Notes: generated by a model from the letters alone, not told the origin. A stretch of 64,000 nucleotides of DNA from Acetomicrobium flavidum (GCF_900129645.1 NZ_FSQZ01000001.1:744001-808000), one strand, 5' to 3'; shown: positions 17,069-26,228, counted from the first letter of the stretch. Numbers and translations are program-made.

Positions 17069-17563
17069 ATGTTATTGGTCGACATCGATTTTTGCAGTCT
17101 GGCGGATCTCGACGACATTTATGCCATAGAAGAGGCAGCACACGGACACCCCTGGCCCTACGAGATAATAGAGTCGGACCTCAGACACAAGACCGGCCAG
17201 ATATTTTACATCGGTGCAAGGTGGAACAGGGTTTTGTGCGGATTCGGTGCCTGTCGCCGGGAAAAAAACAGCCTCAAGATAATGAATTTAGCCGTCCACC
17301 CAGATTTTAGGCGTAACAAAATAGGGACGCAGCTTTTAATCGCCATGGGCGAGATAGGGATACGTCTCGGATGTAAAAGGGCCACCCTGGAGGTAAGAAT
17401 AACCAACTATGCGGCACAGCTTTTGTATGAGGAGCTGGGTTTCAGACGCATAAAGGTAATTCCCCATTATTACGAGGACAGCGAGGATGCCTTTTTAATG
17501 GAATCGCCGCTGCCGTTCCCGGCAATATCGGTAGCGACAAAAAATAACGGGACGCACCTTTAA
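17069..17563 (+). CDS. rimI: ribosomal-protein-alanine N-acetyltransferase RimI (GNAT)
   Basis: GNAT-fold enzyme of about 164 residues that acetylates protein N-termini, in the best-known case ribosomal protein S18. The N-terminal substrate loop reads IYAIEEAAHGHPWPYEIIESDL. The acetyl-CoA motif is LAVHPDFRRNKIGTQLL, and the C-terminal part has AAQLLYEELGFRRIKVIPHYYEDSEDA. The frame is open to 17018, but ATG 17069 lies nine bases after GAAGGAG. The end of the gene overlaps the terminator of the convergent aminotransferase gene. tsaB and tsaD are not adjacent. Confidence 0.9.
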   Translation: MLLVDIDFCSLADLDDIYAIEEAAHGHPWPYEIIESDLRHKTGQIFYIGARWNRVLCGFGACRREKNSLKIMNLAVHPDFRRNKIGTQLLIAMGEIGIRLGCKRATLEVRITNYAAQLLYEELGFRRIKVIPHYYEDSEDAFLMESPLPFPAISVATKNNGTHL

Positions 17564-17584
17564 ATTTAAAGAACGCGTCCCGTT
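17546..17584 (-). terminator. terminator of the envelope operon, partly inside rimI
   Basis: The arms AACGGGACGC and GCGTCCCGTT form a perfect 10-bp stem around a 19-base AT-rich loop that itself contains a palindrome (CTTTAAATTTAAAG). On the minus strand the stem is followed by ATTTTTTGTC, a proper T-tract, so it ends transcription of the aminotransferase gene. The left arm and T-tract lie in the last codons of rimI. The plus-strand side has no T-run. Confidence 0.8.
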
Positions 17585-17609
17585 AACGGCCGAAGGAACA
17601 AAATACGCT

Positions 17610-18815
17610 TTAAAGAGCTGCCTTTAACCCTGCCTTGATCCCGGATACGATCTTTTCTATCTTGGCGTCGTCCATTACGACATCTATGCCGAACATTACG
17701 GACCTGGACAGTATGTCCTCAGTCTGAGTCCATTCCACGGGACGATACAGCGGCATGTCCTCGGCGTAAGGACAGTCAAAGGGACAACGCACTCTGGAGT
17801 AGTATTTGCCTTCCCTCAATGTTGCCCAGTGCTTCGCGTAATGCCACGTGTTGTCGCTCAATATCGCACAGCCGACACCGGCTTCCGCACATGCCTTCTT
17901 AAAGCGCATTGCCGCGTCGCCATCGGGCAACATTAGCACCAGATGAGACGCTATTTCGCCTTCCCTATCGGGCAGATCCCTCAGAGAAAGACCCTCCACG
18001 TCGCCAATGGCATCCAAGATCTTTTTCTTGTTGTTCTTTTGCGCTTCGATGGCACGATCCAACTTCGACAGCTGCACCAAGCCTAAGGCGCCCTGCAATT
18101 CGCTCATCCTGAAATTAAAGCCCAGACAAGCCTTCTTCTCGGCTCCCCTCTCTATGTTATAGTCATGCAGGTGGCCATGATCGTGATAATACTCCATTCT
18201 CTTGTAGAGCTCTTCGTCGTCGGTAAATATCATGCCGCCCTCGCCCACCGTTATGACCTTGTAAGGATCCAAGCTAAAGGCACCCCAAATGCCCAGTCCG
18301 CCACAGGCCTTACCCTTGTAAGTAGCGCCTACTGCCTGACAGGCATCCTCTATTAGGTAAAGGCCATGCAGGTCACATATCTCCCTGAAGGCATCCATGT
18401 CGGCCGCTGCGCCAAACATATGGACGGGCATTATCGCCTTTGTGCGATCCGTGATTAGGCTTTCCACGGAAGCGGGATCCAAGTTCAAGCTCTCGTCGAT
18501 ATCGCCGAGCACGGGCACGGCCCCGCACTCAAGTATCGCCTCTATGCTCGCGATAAAGGTAAAGGCGCTAGTTATGATCTCGTCTCCGGGTCCTATTCCT
18601 AAGGCCTTTAGGCCAACATAAAGGGCCGCAGAACCGCTGCTTACTCCCAGGGCATACCTTGTGCCCACCCTTTTGGCGAAGGCCTGCTCAAATTCGGATA
18701 CGCGGTAGATCCCTTCCCTCACGCCTTGAAAGGAATACCTGTGCACGACCTTTCTCCTGATGACATCGGCCAAAGCCTCGATCTCCTTCTCGTCAAACAG
18801 CTCAAAACCAGGCAT
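17610..18815 (-). CDS. kdnA: DegT/DnrJ/EryC1-type sugar aminotransferase, probably Kdo8N transaminase (KdnA-like)
   Basis: A 401-residue PLP enzyme of the sugar aminotransferase family: SSGSAALYVGLKALGIGPGDEII (phosphate binding), LIEDACQAVGATYKG (the Asp contacting the pyridine ring) and the Schiff-base Lys in SLDPYKVITVGEGG (about K186). The Fe-alcohol dehydrogenase gene ends in TAATG with this start, so the two are translationally coupled. In Shewanella such a pair, KdnB and KdnA, oxidises C8 of Kdo and then aminates it to 8-amino-3,8-dideoxy-Kdo. Location right behind waaA and the kds genes supports that role. The specific symbol is an inference. Confidence 0.72.
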   Translation of the reverse strand: MPGFELFDEKEIEALADVIRRKVVHRYSFQGVREGIYRVSEFEQAFAKRVGTRYALGVSSGSAALYVGLKALGIGPGDEIITSAFTFIASIEAILECGAVPVLGDIDESLNLDPASVESLITDRTKAIMPVHMFGAAADMDAFREICDLHGLYLIEDACQAVGATYKGKACGGLGIWGAFSLDPYKVITVGEGGMIFTDDEELYKRMEYYHDHGHLHDYNIERGAEKKACLGFNFRMSELQGALGLVQLSKLDRAIEAQKNNKKKILDAIGDVEGLSLRDLPDREGEIASHLVLMLPDGDAAMRFKKACAEAGVGCAILSDNTWHYAKHWATLREGKYYSRVRCPFDCPYAEDMPLYRPVEWTQTEDILSRSVMFGIDVVMDDAKIEKIVSGIKAGLKAAL

Positions 18816-19978
18816 TACCTCATCGCCTCCTCGTAAATTTTGATGCAAAGTTCCTTATCGAAAGGCCTAGGGTTGTTTTCCATGGGCCTGCTGACGGCCA
18901 AGGCCTTTTCTGCCATCTCAGGAAAGTGTTTGCTCGTTATGCCGACCCCTAAAGAATCTAAGGTGGCGGGCAACTCCAGATCCTCGAGCAGTTCGTCGAA
19001 GGCATCGGCGCACATAAGCGCACCATCTCTGGGACTGACCTTGGTTCCTTCGTCGATATATCCCAACCACTTTAGGACATCCGTATAGCGATCAGGGCAG
19101 CTGAACGCGTTTGCCCTGACAACATGGGGCATTAGTAAGGCATTGCCTACGCCATGCCCTACGCCGAACATCCCTCCCAGCGGATAGGAAAGGGCATGGC
19201 AAGCCCCAACTCCGGCGTGCACCAATGCCAAGCCCGCCAAATAGGCGGCATACTGCATGTGGCTTCTGGCCTCCACATTCCTTCCGTTCCAAGTCGCGAT
19301 CCTTATCCATTTCCCTATTCGCTTGATGGCTTGTTGTGCAAACATATCGCTAAACCATGTCGCATATCTGCTGGTGTAGGCCTCCACCGCATGTATAAGC
19401 GCGTCCATGCCTGACGATGCGGTGACCTTGGGGGGAGCCGTAAGGGTCAGTTCTGGGTCAAGCAGGGCATAATCGGCAAACAGCTTGTCGTCGTTTATGC
19501 CTCCCTTAAAGCCATCACTTCTGCGAATCAAAACTGCAGTAAAGGTAACCTCTGAACCCGTCCCGGCCGTCGTGGGTATCATGACCTTCAAGACTCCCGG
19601 TTTTTTTACCAAGCCCAAACCCTGGTACCGGGCGGCAGATCCCTCGTTGGTGATCAGTACACTTACGGCCTTGGCAACGTCCATACAGCTGCCGCCGCCC
19701 AAGCCTATGACCGCCTGGGCCTTAAAATCCCTGGCGGCTGCAGCGGCCTTGTCGGTAGTTTCGACCGATGGCTCGGGCTCTACCGAATCAAAGGTCGCCA
19801 CTTCCTTGCCGGCTGACTTAAGTATCTCCTCGATCCTTTTTGCAGTCCCAAGCTTCACCAAATTTTCGTCGGTGACTAAAAATACCCTCTTTGCATCCTC
19901 GCCGATCACTTCGGCAACTTTCGCGACCACGCCTGCGCCAAAAAGCGCCCTTCCCGGAATGAACATCTCAAAGGACAA
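18815..19978 (-). CDS. kdnB: iron-containing alcohol dehydrogenase, probably Kdo 8-oxidase (KdnB-like)
   Basis: A 387-residue group III dehydrogenase with the NAD-binding motif GLGGGSCMDVAKAVSVL, TTAGTGSEVTFTAVL and metal-site segments GMDALIHAVEAYTS, GACHALSYPLGGMFGVGHG and GNALLMPHVV. It starts at TTG 19978 behind GGGAGGGA. Alone it could be any Fe-ADH, but it is 31 bases behind waaA and coupled by TAATG to a sugar aminotransferase at the end of a complete Kdo gene set. That context matches KdnB of the Shewanella 8-amino-Kdo pathway. A fermentative alcohol dehydrogenase is the main alternative. Confidence 0.7.
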   Translation of the reverse strand: MSFEMFIPGRALFGAGVVAKVAEVIGEDAKRVFLVTDENLVKLGTAKRIEEILKSAGKEVATFDSVEPEPSVETTDKAAAAARDFKAQAVIGLGGGSCMDVAKAVSVLITNEGSAARYQGLGLVKKPGVLKVMIPTTAGTGSEVTFTAVLIRRSDGFKGGINDDKLFADYALLDPELTLTAPPKVTASSGMDALIHAVEAYTSRYATWFSDMFAQQAIKRIGKWIRIATWNGRNVEARSHMQYAAYLAGLALVHAGVGACHALSYPLGGMFGVGHGVGNALLMPHVVRANAFSCPDRYTDVLKWLGYIDEGTKVSPRDGALMCADAFDELLEDLELPATLDSLGVGITSKHFPEMAEKALAVSRPMENNPRPFDKELCIKIYEEAMR

Positions 19979-20009
19979 GCTAAATCCCTCCCGTCAATTG
20001 GTAAATTCG

Positions 20010-21257
20010 TCATTTCAGATGCGAAGCTATCTCCTCCCATGCCAACTTTGAGGCGCCTCCTAAGCTTTCTACGTATTGTACAGCTTTTTCCCTCAAACCG
20101 GCATCGAACTTTATCGCATTTAGCCACGCCTGAGCAAGGTCTTTTTCGCCCCTAATCACGCGAGCCACGCCCAGGCGCTCAAGCTCCACGGCAGGCAGCG
20201 AGAAATCTTCCATGTGAGGACCAAATGCTATCGGCACCCCAAAGCAGGCCGGCTCTAACACGTTTTGGCCCCCCTTGGGCACTAAGCTGCCCCCCACGAA
20301 TGCTCCGGCGGCCAGGGAATAGAGCTCAAACAAAACTCCGACTTCATCTACTATCAAGACATCCCAATTTGGCTTCACCTCAGATGACAGGCAAGCCACA
20401 AACTTATTGCACGCTAAAGCACAAACTCCTCTCGCTCGTTCGGGATGCCTCGGGACCAATATCAGCTTTGAGCTTGGTACCTCCCCTTTAACCATACCAA
20501 AGGCCTCGAGCACCACGGTTTCCTCTCCCTCGTGTGTGCTGCCTGCAACAAAACAGATGTCAGATTCATTTACGTTAAGCCTCTTCTTTAGTTCTTTCGA
20601 ATCGACATAGCCTTTCCTGAAAAGAAGCGCATCTATCTTTATATCTCCTATTATCCTTACCCTACCTGTATCTACGCCCAAACGGAAAAGCTTATCGGCA
20701 TCCGACGTCGACCGCACCAAGATCTTTGAAAAACATTCAAGGGTTTCCCTCCAAAAATCTACGGCCCTACAGGCCTTCTTAAAGGAGCGGTCCGAAAACC
20801 TTCCGTTGACCAAGAAAGAGGGCACATTCCTTTTCTTCAGTTCGTGCAGAAGGAAAGGCCAAATTTCCGTCTCCAGGCCGATGTAAGCCTTCGGCTTTAG
20901 GCAGTCCAATAGGCGCCTTATCACCCAGGGCACATCCCAGGGGTAATAAAAGTGCCCGTCAACCAAGCCGGAGAGCAGCTTTTCTGCCATGCTTTTGCCC
21001 GTAGAGGTCACCGTCGAAATTAATATAGACTCGTCGTAACCGTACCGTCTCGCCTGCAGTATCAGGGGGAAGGCCGCCTGGACCTCACCCACGGATACGC
21101 CGTGAACCCAAATTGGGCGGCTTTTAAGCTTTTCAAACTGCTCAAGGTCAGGTTTGCCGATCCTATCGCCGAAACCTTCGCGATATCGAAACCTAAGGTA
21201 GGGGTAAAGCCCCAAGTAGGCAAGGCTTATCAGCAGGGAATAGGACCTTAGGTTCAG
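20010..21257 (-). CDS. waaA: 3-deoxy-D-manno-octulosonic acid transferase (Kdo transferase)
   Basis: Transfers Kdo (or Kdo8N) from its CMP form to lipid IVA at the inner membrane. GT-B enzyme with PIWVHGVSVGEVQAAFPLI, LISTVTSTGKSMAEK, KPKAYIGLETEIWPFLLHEL, FVAGSTHEGEETVVLEAF, and near the end GGSLVPKGGQNVLEPACFGVPIAFG. The first NTG codon is TTG 21215, which has no ribosome-binding site and would delete most of the usual membrane anchor. The frame is open to the TAG of kdsD. The codon right after that TAG is CTG (21257), five bases behind GGGGGTGG, and restores the anchor LRSYSLLISLAYLGLYPYL. A CTG start is therefore proposed (415 residues); 21215 is the conservative choice. Confidence 0.9.
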   Translation of the reverse strand: MNLRSYSLLISLAYLGLYPYLRFRYREGFGDRIGKPDLEQFEKLKSRPIWVHGVSVGEVQAAFPLILQARRYGYDESILISTVTSTGKSMAEKLLSGLVDGHFYYPWDVPWVIRRLLDCLKPKAYIGLETEIWPFLLHELKKRNVPSFLVNGRFSDRSFKKACRAVDFWRETLECFSKILVRSTSDADKLFRLGVDTGRVRIIGDIKIDALLFRKGYVDSKELKKRLNVNESDICFVAGSTHEGEETVVLEAFGMVKGEVPSSKLILVPRHPERARGVCALACNKFVACLSSEVKPNWDVLIVDEVGVLFELYSLAAGAFVGGSLVPKGGQNVLEPACFGVPIAFGPHMEDFSLPAVELERLGVARVIRGEKDLAQAWLNAIKFDAGLREKAVQYVESLGGASKLAWEEIASHLK

Positions 21258-22274
21258 CTAAGCCACCCCCGCCTTCAGCATATCGTGCAGGTGAACCATG
21301 CCTACCGGCAATCCGTCCTTCATCACCACGAGGACGCTCACTTCGTATTTTTCCATCAACAGGACGCCCCTTACAGCCAGCTCGTCCGCATCGATGGTCT
21401 TCGGATTTTTGGTCATCACCTCAGCGACGGGCATGGAAAGGACGCCCGCCTCTCCCCTATCTTCTATGAGCCTCCGCAAGTCGCCATCCGTAAATATGCC
21501 CTTTAACCTTCCTTCGCCATCTACCACGATGGTGGCTCCGTAACCTTTGCTCGTGATCTCGAACAACGCTTCCCTTACGGTCGCCTTTTCCGAGACGACC
21601 GGAAGCCTGTCGTCGCTTCCCATCACGTCGCACACCTTTAGGAGCAACCTCTTGCCCAAAGAGCCTCCGGGATGAAACAGGGCAAAGTCCTCTTTTTTTA
21701 GGTGTCGCATATCAGCCACCATCACGGCTAAGGCGTCACCTATGGCAAGCTGGACGATGGCGCTGCTGGTAGGCGCCAACCCCAAAGGATCGACTTCCCT
21801 GGTGACGCTGGCATCGATCACTATATCAGCTTCCTTGCCAAGCCTGGAGGAAACATTGCCCGTTATGGCTATTATGGGGATGCCGAAGCGCTTAAAGTAG
21901 GGGATAATCTCAAGCACCTCGTTCGTCTCGCCGCTGTTGCTCAAAAATATGCCCACGTCACCGCGACATACCATCCCCAGGTCGCCGTGGATGCCTTCGG
22001 TAGCATGCAGGAAGATCGATGGCGTACCCAGCGATGCAAAGGTGGCAGCGATCTTTTTGGCTATTATCCCAGATTTTCCAAGCCCGCTTAGGACAACACG
22101 ACCTTTGCAGTCAAATACAAGCTTTGCCGCCCTTATCATCTCCACTCCCAAGCGCGATGAGACGTTGATTAGCTCCTGTGCCTCCTGCGTCAGCACTTTT
22201 TTGCCTATGTCAAGCAACCTTTCTTCTTCGCTAGAAAGGACAAAAACATCCCTTTCGGTTGCCGTATCGTTCAT
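21258..22274 (-). CDS. kdsD: D-arabinose 5-phosphate isomerase (KdsD/KpsF)
   Basis: Makes arabinose 5-phosphate from ribulose 5-phosphate, the first committed Kdo step. A SIS domain (about residues 35-185) has [38 protein letters not shown] in two blocks, and [13 protein letters not shown]. Two CBS domains follow ([20 protein letters not shown] and [18 protein letters not shown]). The ATG overlaps the kdsA stop as ATGA. The stop TAG is immediately followed, in frame, by the probable CTG start of waaA. Confidence 0.96.
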   Translation of the reverse strand: MNDTATERDVFVLSSEEERLLDIGKKVLTQEAQELINVSSRLGVEMIRAAKLVFDCKGRVVLSGLGKSGIIAKKIAATFASLGTPSIFLHATEGIHGDLGMVCRGDVGIFLSNSGETNEVLEIIPYFKRFGIPIIAITGNVSSRLGKEADIVIDASVTREVDPLGLAPTSSAIVQLAIGDALAVMVADMRHLKKEDFALFHPGGSLGKRLLLKVCDVMGSDDRLPVVSEKATVREALFEITSKGYGATIVVDGEGRLKGIFTDGDLRRLIEDRGEAGVLSMPVAEVMTKNPKTIDADELAVRGVLLMEKYEVSVLVVMKDGLPVGMVHLHDMLKAGVA

Positions 22275-23128
22275 CTGGGTAACACCTCCTCAATGTCGAC
22301 GTAACCGAGTTCGCTCTTTACCAGGTCATCAAGTGCGATCAATTGGGCAAGAAGGCCCTTCAAATCGGACAGCGCTATCATGTTGGGGCCATCGCTTTTT
22401 GCTTCGTCAGGGTTCGGGTGTACCTCCATAAAGAGGGCATCTATCCCTATGGATACTGCCGCCCTCGCCAAGGGCGCCACGAACTTTCTGTCGCCCCCGC
22501 TTGCACCGCCCAATCCTCCCGGCATTTGCACGCTGTGGGTTGCATCGAACATCACCGGACAACCAAATGACCTCATTATGGGGATGGAACGGAAATCCAC
22601 GATCAACTGTTTATAACCGAACGTCGTTCCCCTCTCGCACAATATGACCTGATCGTTACCGGCTTCCTTGGCCTTCTCCAAGACGAAACGCATGTCGTAG
22701 GGGCTCACGAACTGCGCCTTTTTTATGTTGAGTGGTTTGCCTGTTTTAGCCGCCGAGACGAGTAAATCGGTCTGCCTGCACAGGAAGGCCGGTATTTGAA
22801 GCACGTCTGCCACTTCGGCAACGGGTGCAGCTTGAGCAGGCTCGTGAATGTCGGTCAATACCGGCACGCCAACGGTCGATTTGACTTCGCCAAGCCACCT
22901 TAGGCCAACCTCAAGGCCCGGGCCTCTGAATGAATAAATGGACGTACGATTGGCCTTATCGAAGGAAGACTTAAATATATAGCGCAACCCCAGCTCGTCG
23001 CATATCCCCTTGACCTCGCTTGCCACTTCAAGGGCAAGCGGTAGACTTTCAAGCACGCAAGGACCAGCCACCAGGACGAAGCGTCCTTCCCCTATAACTA
23101 TATCTCCGACATTTACTTTTTTAACCAA
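22271..23128 (-). CDS. kdsA: Kdo-8-phosphate synthase
   Basis: Condenses phosphoenolpyruvate with arabinose 5-phosphate. A 285-residue TIM barrel with [10 protein letters not shown] near the N-terminus, [49 protein letters not shown] (in parts) and [12 protein letters not shown]. The Cys in AGPC is at the position that distinguishes metal-dependent (Aquifex-type) from metal-independent (E. coli-type, Asn) enzymes, so it is predicted to need a divalent metal. The TTG start has GGAGATG upstream and lies 16 bases inside kdsB. It is followed by kdsD with an ATGA overlap. Confidence 0.97.
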   Translation of the reverse strand: MVKKVNVGDIVIGEGRFVLVAGPCVLESLPLALEVASEVKGICDELGLRYIFKSSFDKANRTSIYSFRGPGLEVGLRWLGEVKSTVGVPVLTDIHEPAQAAPVAEVADVLQIPAFLCRQTDLLVSAAKTGKPLNIKKAQFVSPYDMRFVLEKAKEAGNDQVILCERGTTFGYKQLIVDFRSIPIMRSFGCPVMFDATHSVQMPGGLGGASGGDRKFVAPLARAAVSIGIDALFMEVHPNPDEAKSDGPNMIALSDLKGLLAQLIALDDLVKSELGYVDIEEVLPR

Positions 23129-23865
23129 GGCAATTCATCTCCATGCTCTCTTAAATATTTCTCAAAGGCTAAGACGTCCTCCTGAGTATCTATCTCGATG
23201 GTGTCTCTCTTCGACTCCACGCACAATATGTCGAAGCCCATTTCAAGAATACGCAGCATCTCAAGGCTCTCGATCTTTTCCAAGGGAGTCTGCGGCCAGC
23301 TGTCAAATTCAAGCAGAAACTGCCGCCTGTAACAGTAAGGCCCTATATGCTTGAAGTATGCGGCGCCTTTATTTCTCTCGTAGGGAATGGGGGACCTGCT
23401 AAAATACAGGGCGCGCATGTTTCGGTCGAAAACGACCTTCACTACGTTGGGATTAGAAACTTCATCTGCATTTTCAATTCGCTTTGCCAACAATGCCACG
23501 CCTATATTCCTAGATTTGCCTAAAGCCTCGACTAGGGGGTCTATCATATCAGGACCGACCATGGGATCGTCGACCTGCACGTTTAAAACGATGTCTGCAG
23601 ACTTTCGTCTGGCCACCCACGCAGTCCTGTTGCTTCCCGACGGCAGCTCCGAAGGAGTCATAATCGCCTCAAACCCCTCTTTGCGGGCGAGGGCAGCTAT
23701 ATCCTCGTGATCGGTGGCAACCGCTATATCATCTACGTTGCAACCCGAAAGCCCTTTAAGGACCCAGGAGAGCAAAGGCCTGCCCCCCATCTCCATCAAA
23801 GGTTTGCACTGCAACCTGGTACTGCCGTATCGCGCCGGCACTACCGCTAAAATGCGATTACTCAA
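23113..23865 (-). CDS. kdsB: CMP-Kdo synthetase (possibly CMP-Kdo8N specific)
   Basis: Cytidylyltransferase of 250 residues that activates Kdo with CTP. The N-terminal nucleotide motif is [11 protein letters not shown] followed by KPL. The C-terminal half is normal: [47 protein letters not shown] and [13 protein letters not shown]. Two conserved motifs differ: QVDDP (97-101) where most KdsB have QGDEP or QGDQP, and SGSNR (76-80) instead of SGTDR. With a kdnB-kdnA pair in the same operon, the substrate may be Kdo8N. It starts with TTG, overlapping the end of the lpxK fusion gene by eight bases. Confidence 0.9.
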   Translation of the reverse strand: MSNRILAVVPARYGSTRLQCKPLMEMGGRPLLSWVLKGLSGCNVDDIAVATDHEDIAALARKEGFEAIMTPSELPSGSNRTAWVARRKSADIVLNVQVDDPMVGPDMIDPLVEALGKSRNIGVALLAKRIENADEVSNPNVVKVVFDRNMRALYFSRSPIPYERNKGAAYFKHIGPYCYRRQFLLEFDSWPQTPLEKIESLEMLRILEMGFDILCVESKRDTIEIDTQEDVLAFEKYLREHGDELPWLKK

Positions 23866-26161
23866 CGCTCAGCTTCACCTCTTCCTCATCGTTTATTTCA
23901 TTGAATACATCCAAAAACTTATCCTCTAAGAAGCAATAAAGGTCATGCCTGTGCTTCCAGCCCAATTCATATAAAAGATACCCCGTAACGTCTTCTATGC
24001 ATCCCGGTTGGCCCATCCTTCGCCTGCCCACCGAAGACATATACCTGTGCCTTTCGCGGTCCTTCAATATAGATACGACCTCTAGGGCAAGCCTTCGCGG
24101 ATCTCTTTTTACGAGCACCTCGGCATCGCCCAAGAGCTTTTTTTGGACCCTTTTTCCCTTGTCATCCACGGAAACTACAGGGACACCCAAGCCTGCACAT
24201 ACCTGATTGGCCGTGCCGCCGAGGCCAAGCAAAACGTCAGCCCTTCGCGCTGCCGTAGAGACCGGACAGAAGGCCGCCTTCACCTTCAGGTCATCCTTCT
24301 CCAAGATATCGCCACTTAAACAATAATCCTCGAGGCTTGATGCCATCTTATGCCACTCGATGCTGGGAGCTATGACCATCAGAAAGCTGGCCTTGAGCTC
24401 CCTTGAAACCAGCTCGGCAGCCCTTAAAAGCAGCTTCACGTCGTTGTAGGCGTCCTGCCTGCTGCCGGGGAGCAAAAGAACCCTGTAACCCTCCCCCGTT
24501 GGCCATAGGGCTTCATCGGCTTCATTATTATTATCACTTGCCAAATCCATAATTGGATTGCCTGCATAGACTGCATCGACGGAACTTTTTTTCAGCTCAA
24601 CGGCAGTCATTTCATCCCTGGTCCATACCCTTCTGGCCTTATTCCTTAGTATCCACCTTTCGATTACTAGGTGACCTCTAAGGTAGACGGTCTTTGCCGT
24701 GGCCAAAAGGATGGGGGGCATCCCCTGCCCCCATAATGCATGGAGCAACAGGTAGACATCGCCCACACACAATGGGGTCCTAATCGTTCCCCTCAAGCGA
24801 GACCAGGCATCCAGTTGCCTTTTTATATGACCAAACAACCCGGCTCTTATGTCCTTCAAAAGCTCAGAAAAGCTATACTTTATCACGCCCCCGCTCGGCG
24901 TATCGAAGGGCGGCGGGTAGACTTCTATTCCTGCATCCTCAAAGACCTTGCCCTTCCCCACCAGCGGGAAAGCATACATCTGAGCTTTAGGCAGGTCCCT
25001 TTTTAAACGACCGGCAAGCATGCACGCCATGGAATCCTCCCCATGTCCGTTGGACGAGATGACGATCTTGGGTCGCAGGGCCTTCGTCAGTGCAGCAAAA
25101 AAATTCGCTTCATCGTCGACCGTGGTCATAACGCTCGGAATAAATACGGGAAAAGAGGCCTTACCATCCCTGGGCAAATTGTAGACGTCCTTTTCGGTAC
25201 ATACGGCGACTTGAGCGCCGACAGCACTGCAGCGCCGCATGATGTCGTCAAGGTCATTTCTTGAGTACAAATGATGGTCTCTGTAGCGCAACTCCTCTTT
25301 GACATCAAACCCCATGCTTTCGATAAAATTTCGAAAGCTTTCGGGATTGCCTATGGCCGAAAATATCAAGACAGGCACGCCGGGCTTTAAGGGATCTGCA
25401 TCGACAAGCGCATCGCCGTCCCATCGCTGCCATTTTTCCAAGACCAGTTTCGAGGTAAAAAGAGGCTTCCCTGGCGCATATCCCTGAACAGCAGCTATTA
25501 AAGAATTAAGGTCGTCTTTGTCCACCTGGTCGGATTTCGTGATCACCACTATATGTGACCTCATTAAGTTTTTGGGTGGCTCGCGCAATATCCCTGCGGG
25601 GAAAAGATTGCCGTTGCCGAAGGGGCAAGTGGCATCGATCAACACTATGTCCACATCCCTGGCCATTCGCCTATGTTGAAAGGTGTCGTCGGAGATGGCT
25701 ATATCCACGCCTCCCTCCGAATGCAACCTCTCAAGGGCAGCAAGCCTGTCGAGTGAGACTGCGATGGGAACATCCGGCAACCTCGACGAAAGGAGCAGAG
25801 ACTCGTCTCCAACTTCATCTCGCTTTCCTTGGCCGTTTATCACGAGAAGGGGGCTCCTGCCCTTCTTCTTGCCTCCGTATCCCCTTGTGACAATGCCGGG
25901 CCTTAACCCCAACTCCAAAAACCTTCGCGCCAGCATCTCAACGAAGGGAGTCTTATTGGTCCCCCCCATGGTGATATTTCCGACGCTTATGACCGGAAGG
26001 GAGGACTCAAAGGAGGAATTGATGCCGTGATCGTACGCGAAGTTACGACATGACACGCCGATTTCGTAAAGCAATCCAAGGGGAGAAAAAAGCAACTTGT
26101 AGAGGAAGTTTTTGGCCTTACCTCTTGTATAATCTAAATACCTATTCAAGGGCCCAGACAT
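23858..26161 (-). CDS. lpxK: fusion: tetraacyldisaccharide 4'-kinase (LpxK) + LpxB-like glycosyltransferase domain
   Basis: A 767-residue protein, about twice LpxK length. Residues 1 to about 360 are LpxK, which phosphorylates the 4' position of lipid A: VGNITMGGTNKTPFVEML (P-loop with Asn where GTGKTP is usual), IVTRGYGGKKKGRSPL, DEVGDESLLLSSRLP, DDTFQHRRMARDVDIVLID and TEKDVYNLPRD. From about residue 364 a second module begins SNGHGEDSMACMLAGRL and contains LLLPGSRQDAYNDVKLLL and GLGGTANQVCAGLGVPVV, resembling the lipid-A-disaccharide-synthase-related family known from cyanobacteria. No stop or frameshift separates them. ATG 26161 is preferred over the 11-codon extension to 26194. Confidence 0.88.
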   Translation of the reverse strand: MSGPLNRYLDYTRGKAKNFLYKLLFSPLGLLYEIGVSCRNFAYDHGINSSFESSLPVISVGNITMGGTNKTPFVEMLARRFLELGLRPGIVTRGYGGKKKGRSPLLVINGQGKRDEVGDESLLLSSRLPDVPIAVSLDRLAALERLHSEGGVDIAISDDTFQHRRMARDVDIVLIDATCPFGNGNLFPAGILREPPKNLMRSHIVVITKSDQVDKDDLNSLIAAVQGYAPGKPLFTSKLVLEKWQRWDGDALVDADPLKPGVPVLIFSAIGNPESFRNFIESMGFDVKEELRYRDHHLYSRNDLDDIMRRCSAVGAQVAVCTEKDVYNLPRDGKASFPVFIPSVMTTVDDEANFFAALTKALRPKIVISSNGHGEDSMACMLAGRLKRDLPKAQMYAFPLVGKGKVFEDAGIEVYPPPFDTPSGGVIKYSFSELLKDIRAGLFGHIKRQLDAWSRLRGTIRTPLCVGDVYLLLHALWGQGMPPILLATAKTVYLRGHLVIERWILRNKARRVWTRDEMTAVELKKSSVDAVYAGNPIMDLASDNNNEADEALWPTGEGYRVLLLPGSRQDAYNDVKLLLRAAELVSRELKASFLMVIAPSIEWHKMASSLEDYCLSGDILEKDDLKVKAAFCPVSTAARRADVLLGLGGTANQVCAGLGVPVVSVDDKGKRVQKKLLGDAEVLVKRDPRRLALEVVSILKDRERHRYMSSVGRRRMGQPGCIEDVTGYLLYELGWKHRHDLYCFLEDKFLDVFNEINDEEEVKLSVE

Positions 26162-26228
26162 TTCGACCACCAACCGACAAACAATATGAGACACCGCAAG
26201 CTTTCAAGCCAAAAATACGGTAACGTTA

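Noticed and set aside
18815-19978. Fermentative alcohol or butanol dehydrogenase
   Set aside because: Possible by family, but coupling to a sugar aminotransferase behind waaA makes a Kdo-modifying role more likely; kept as the alternative.
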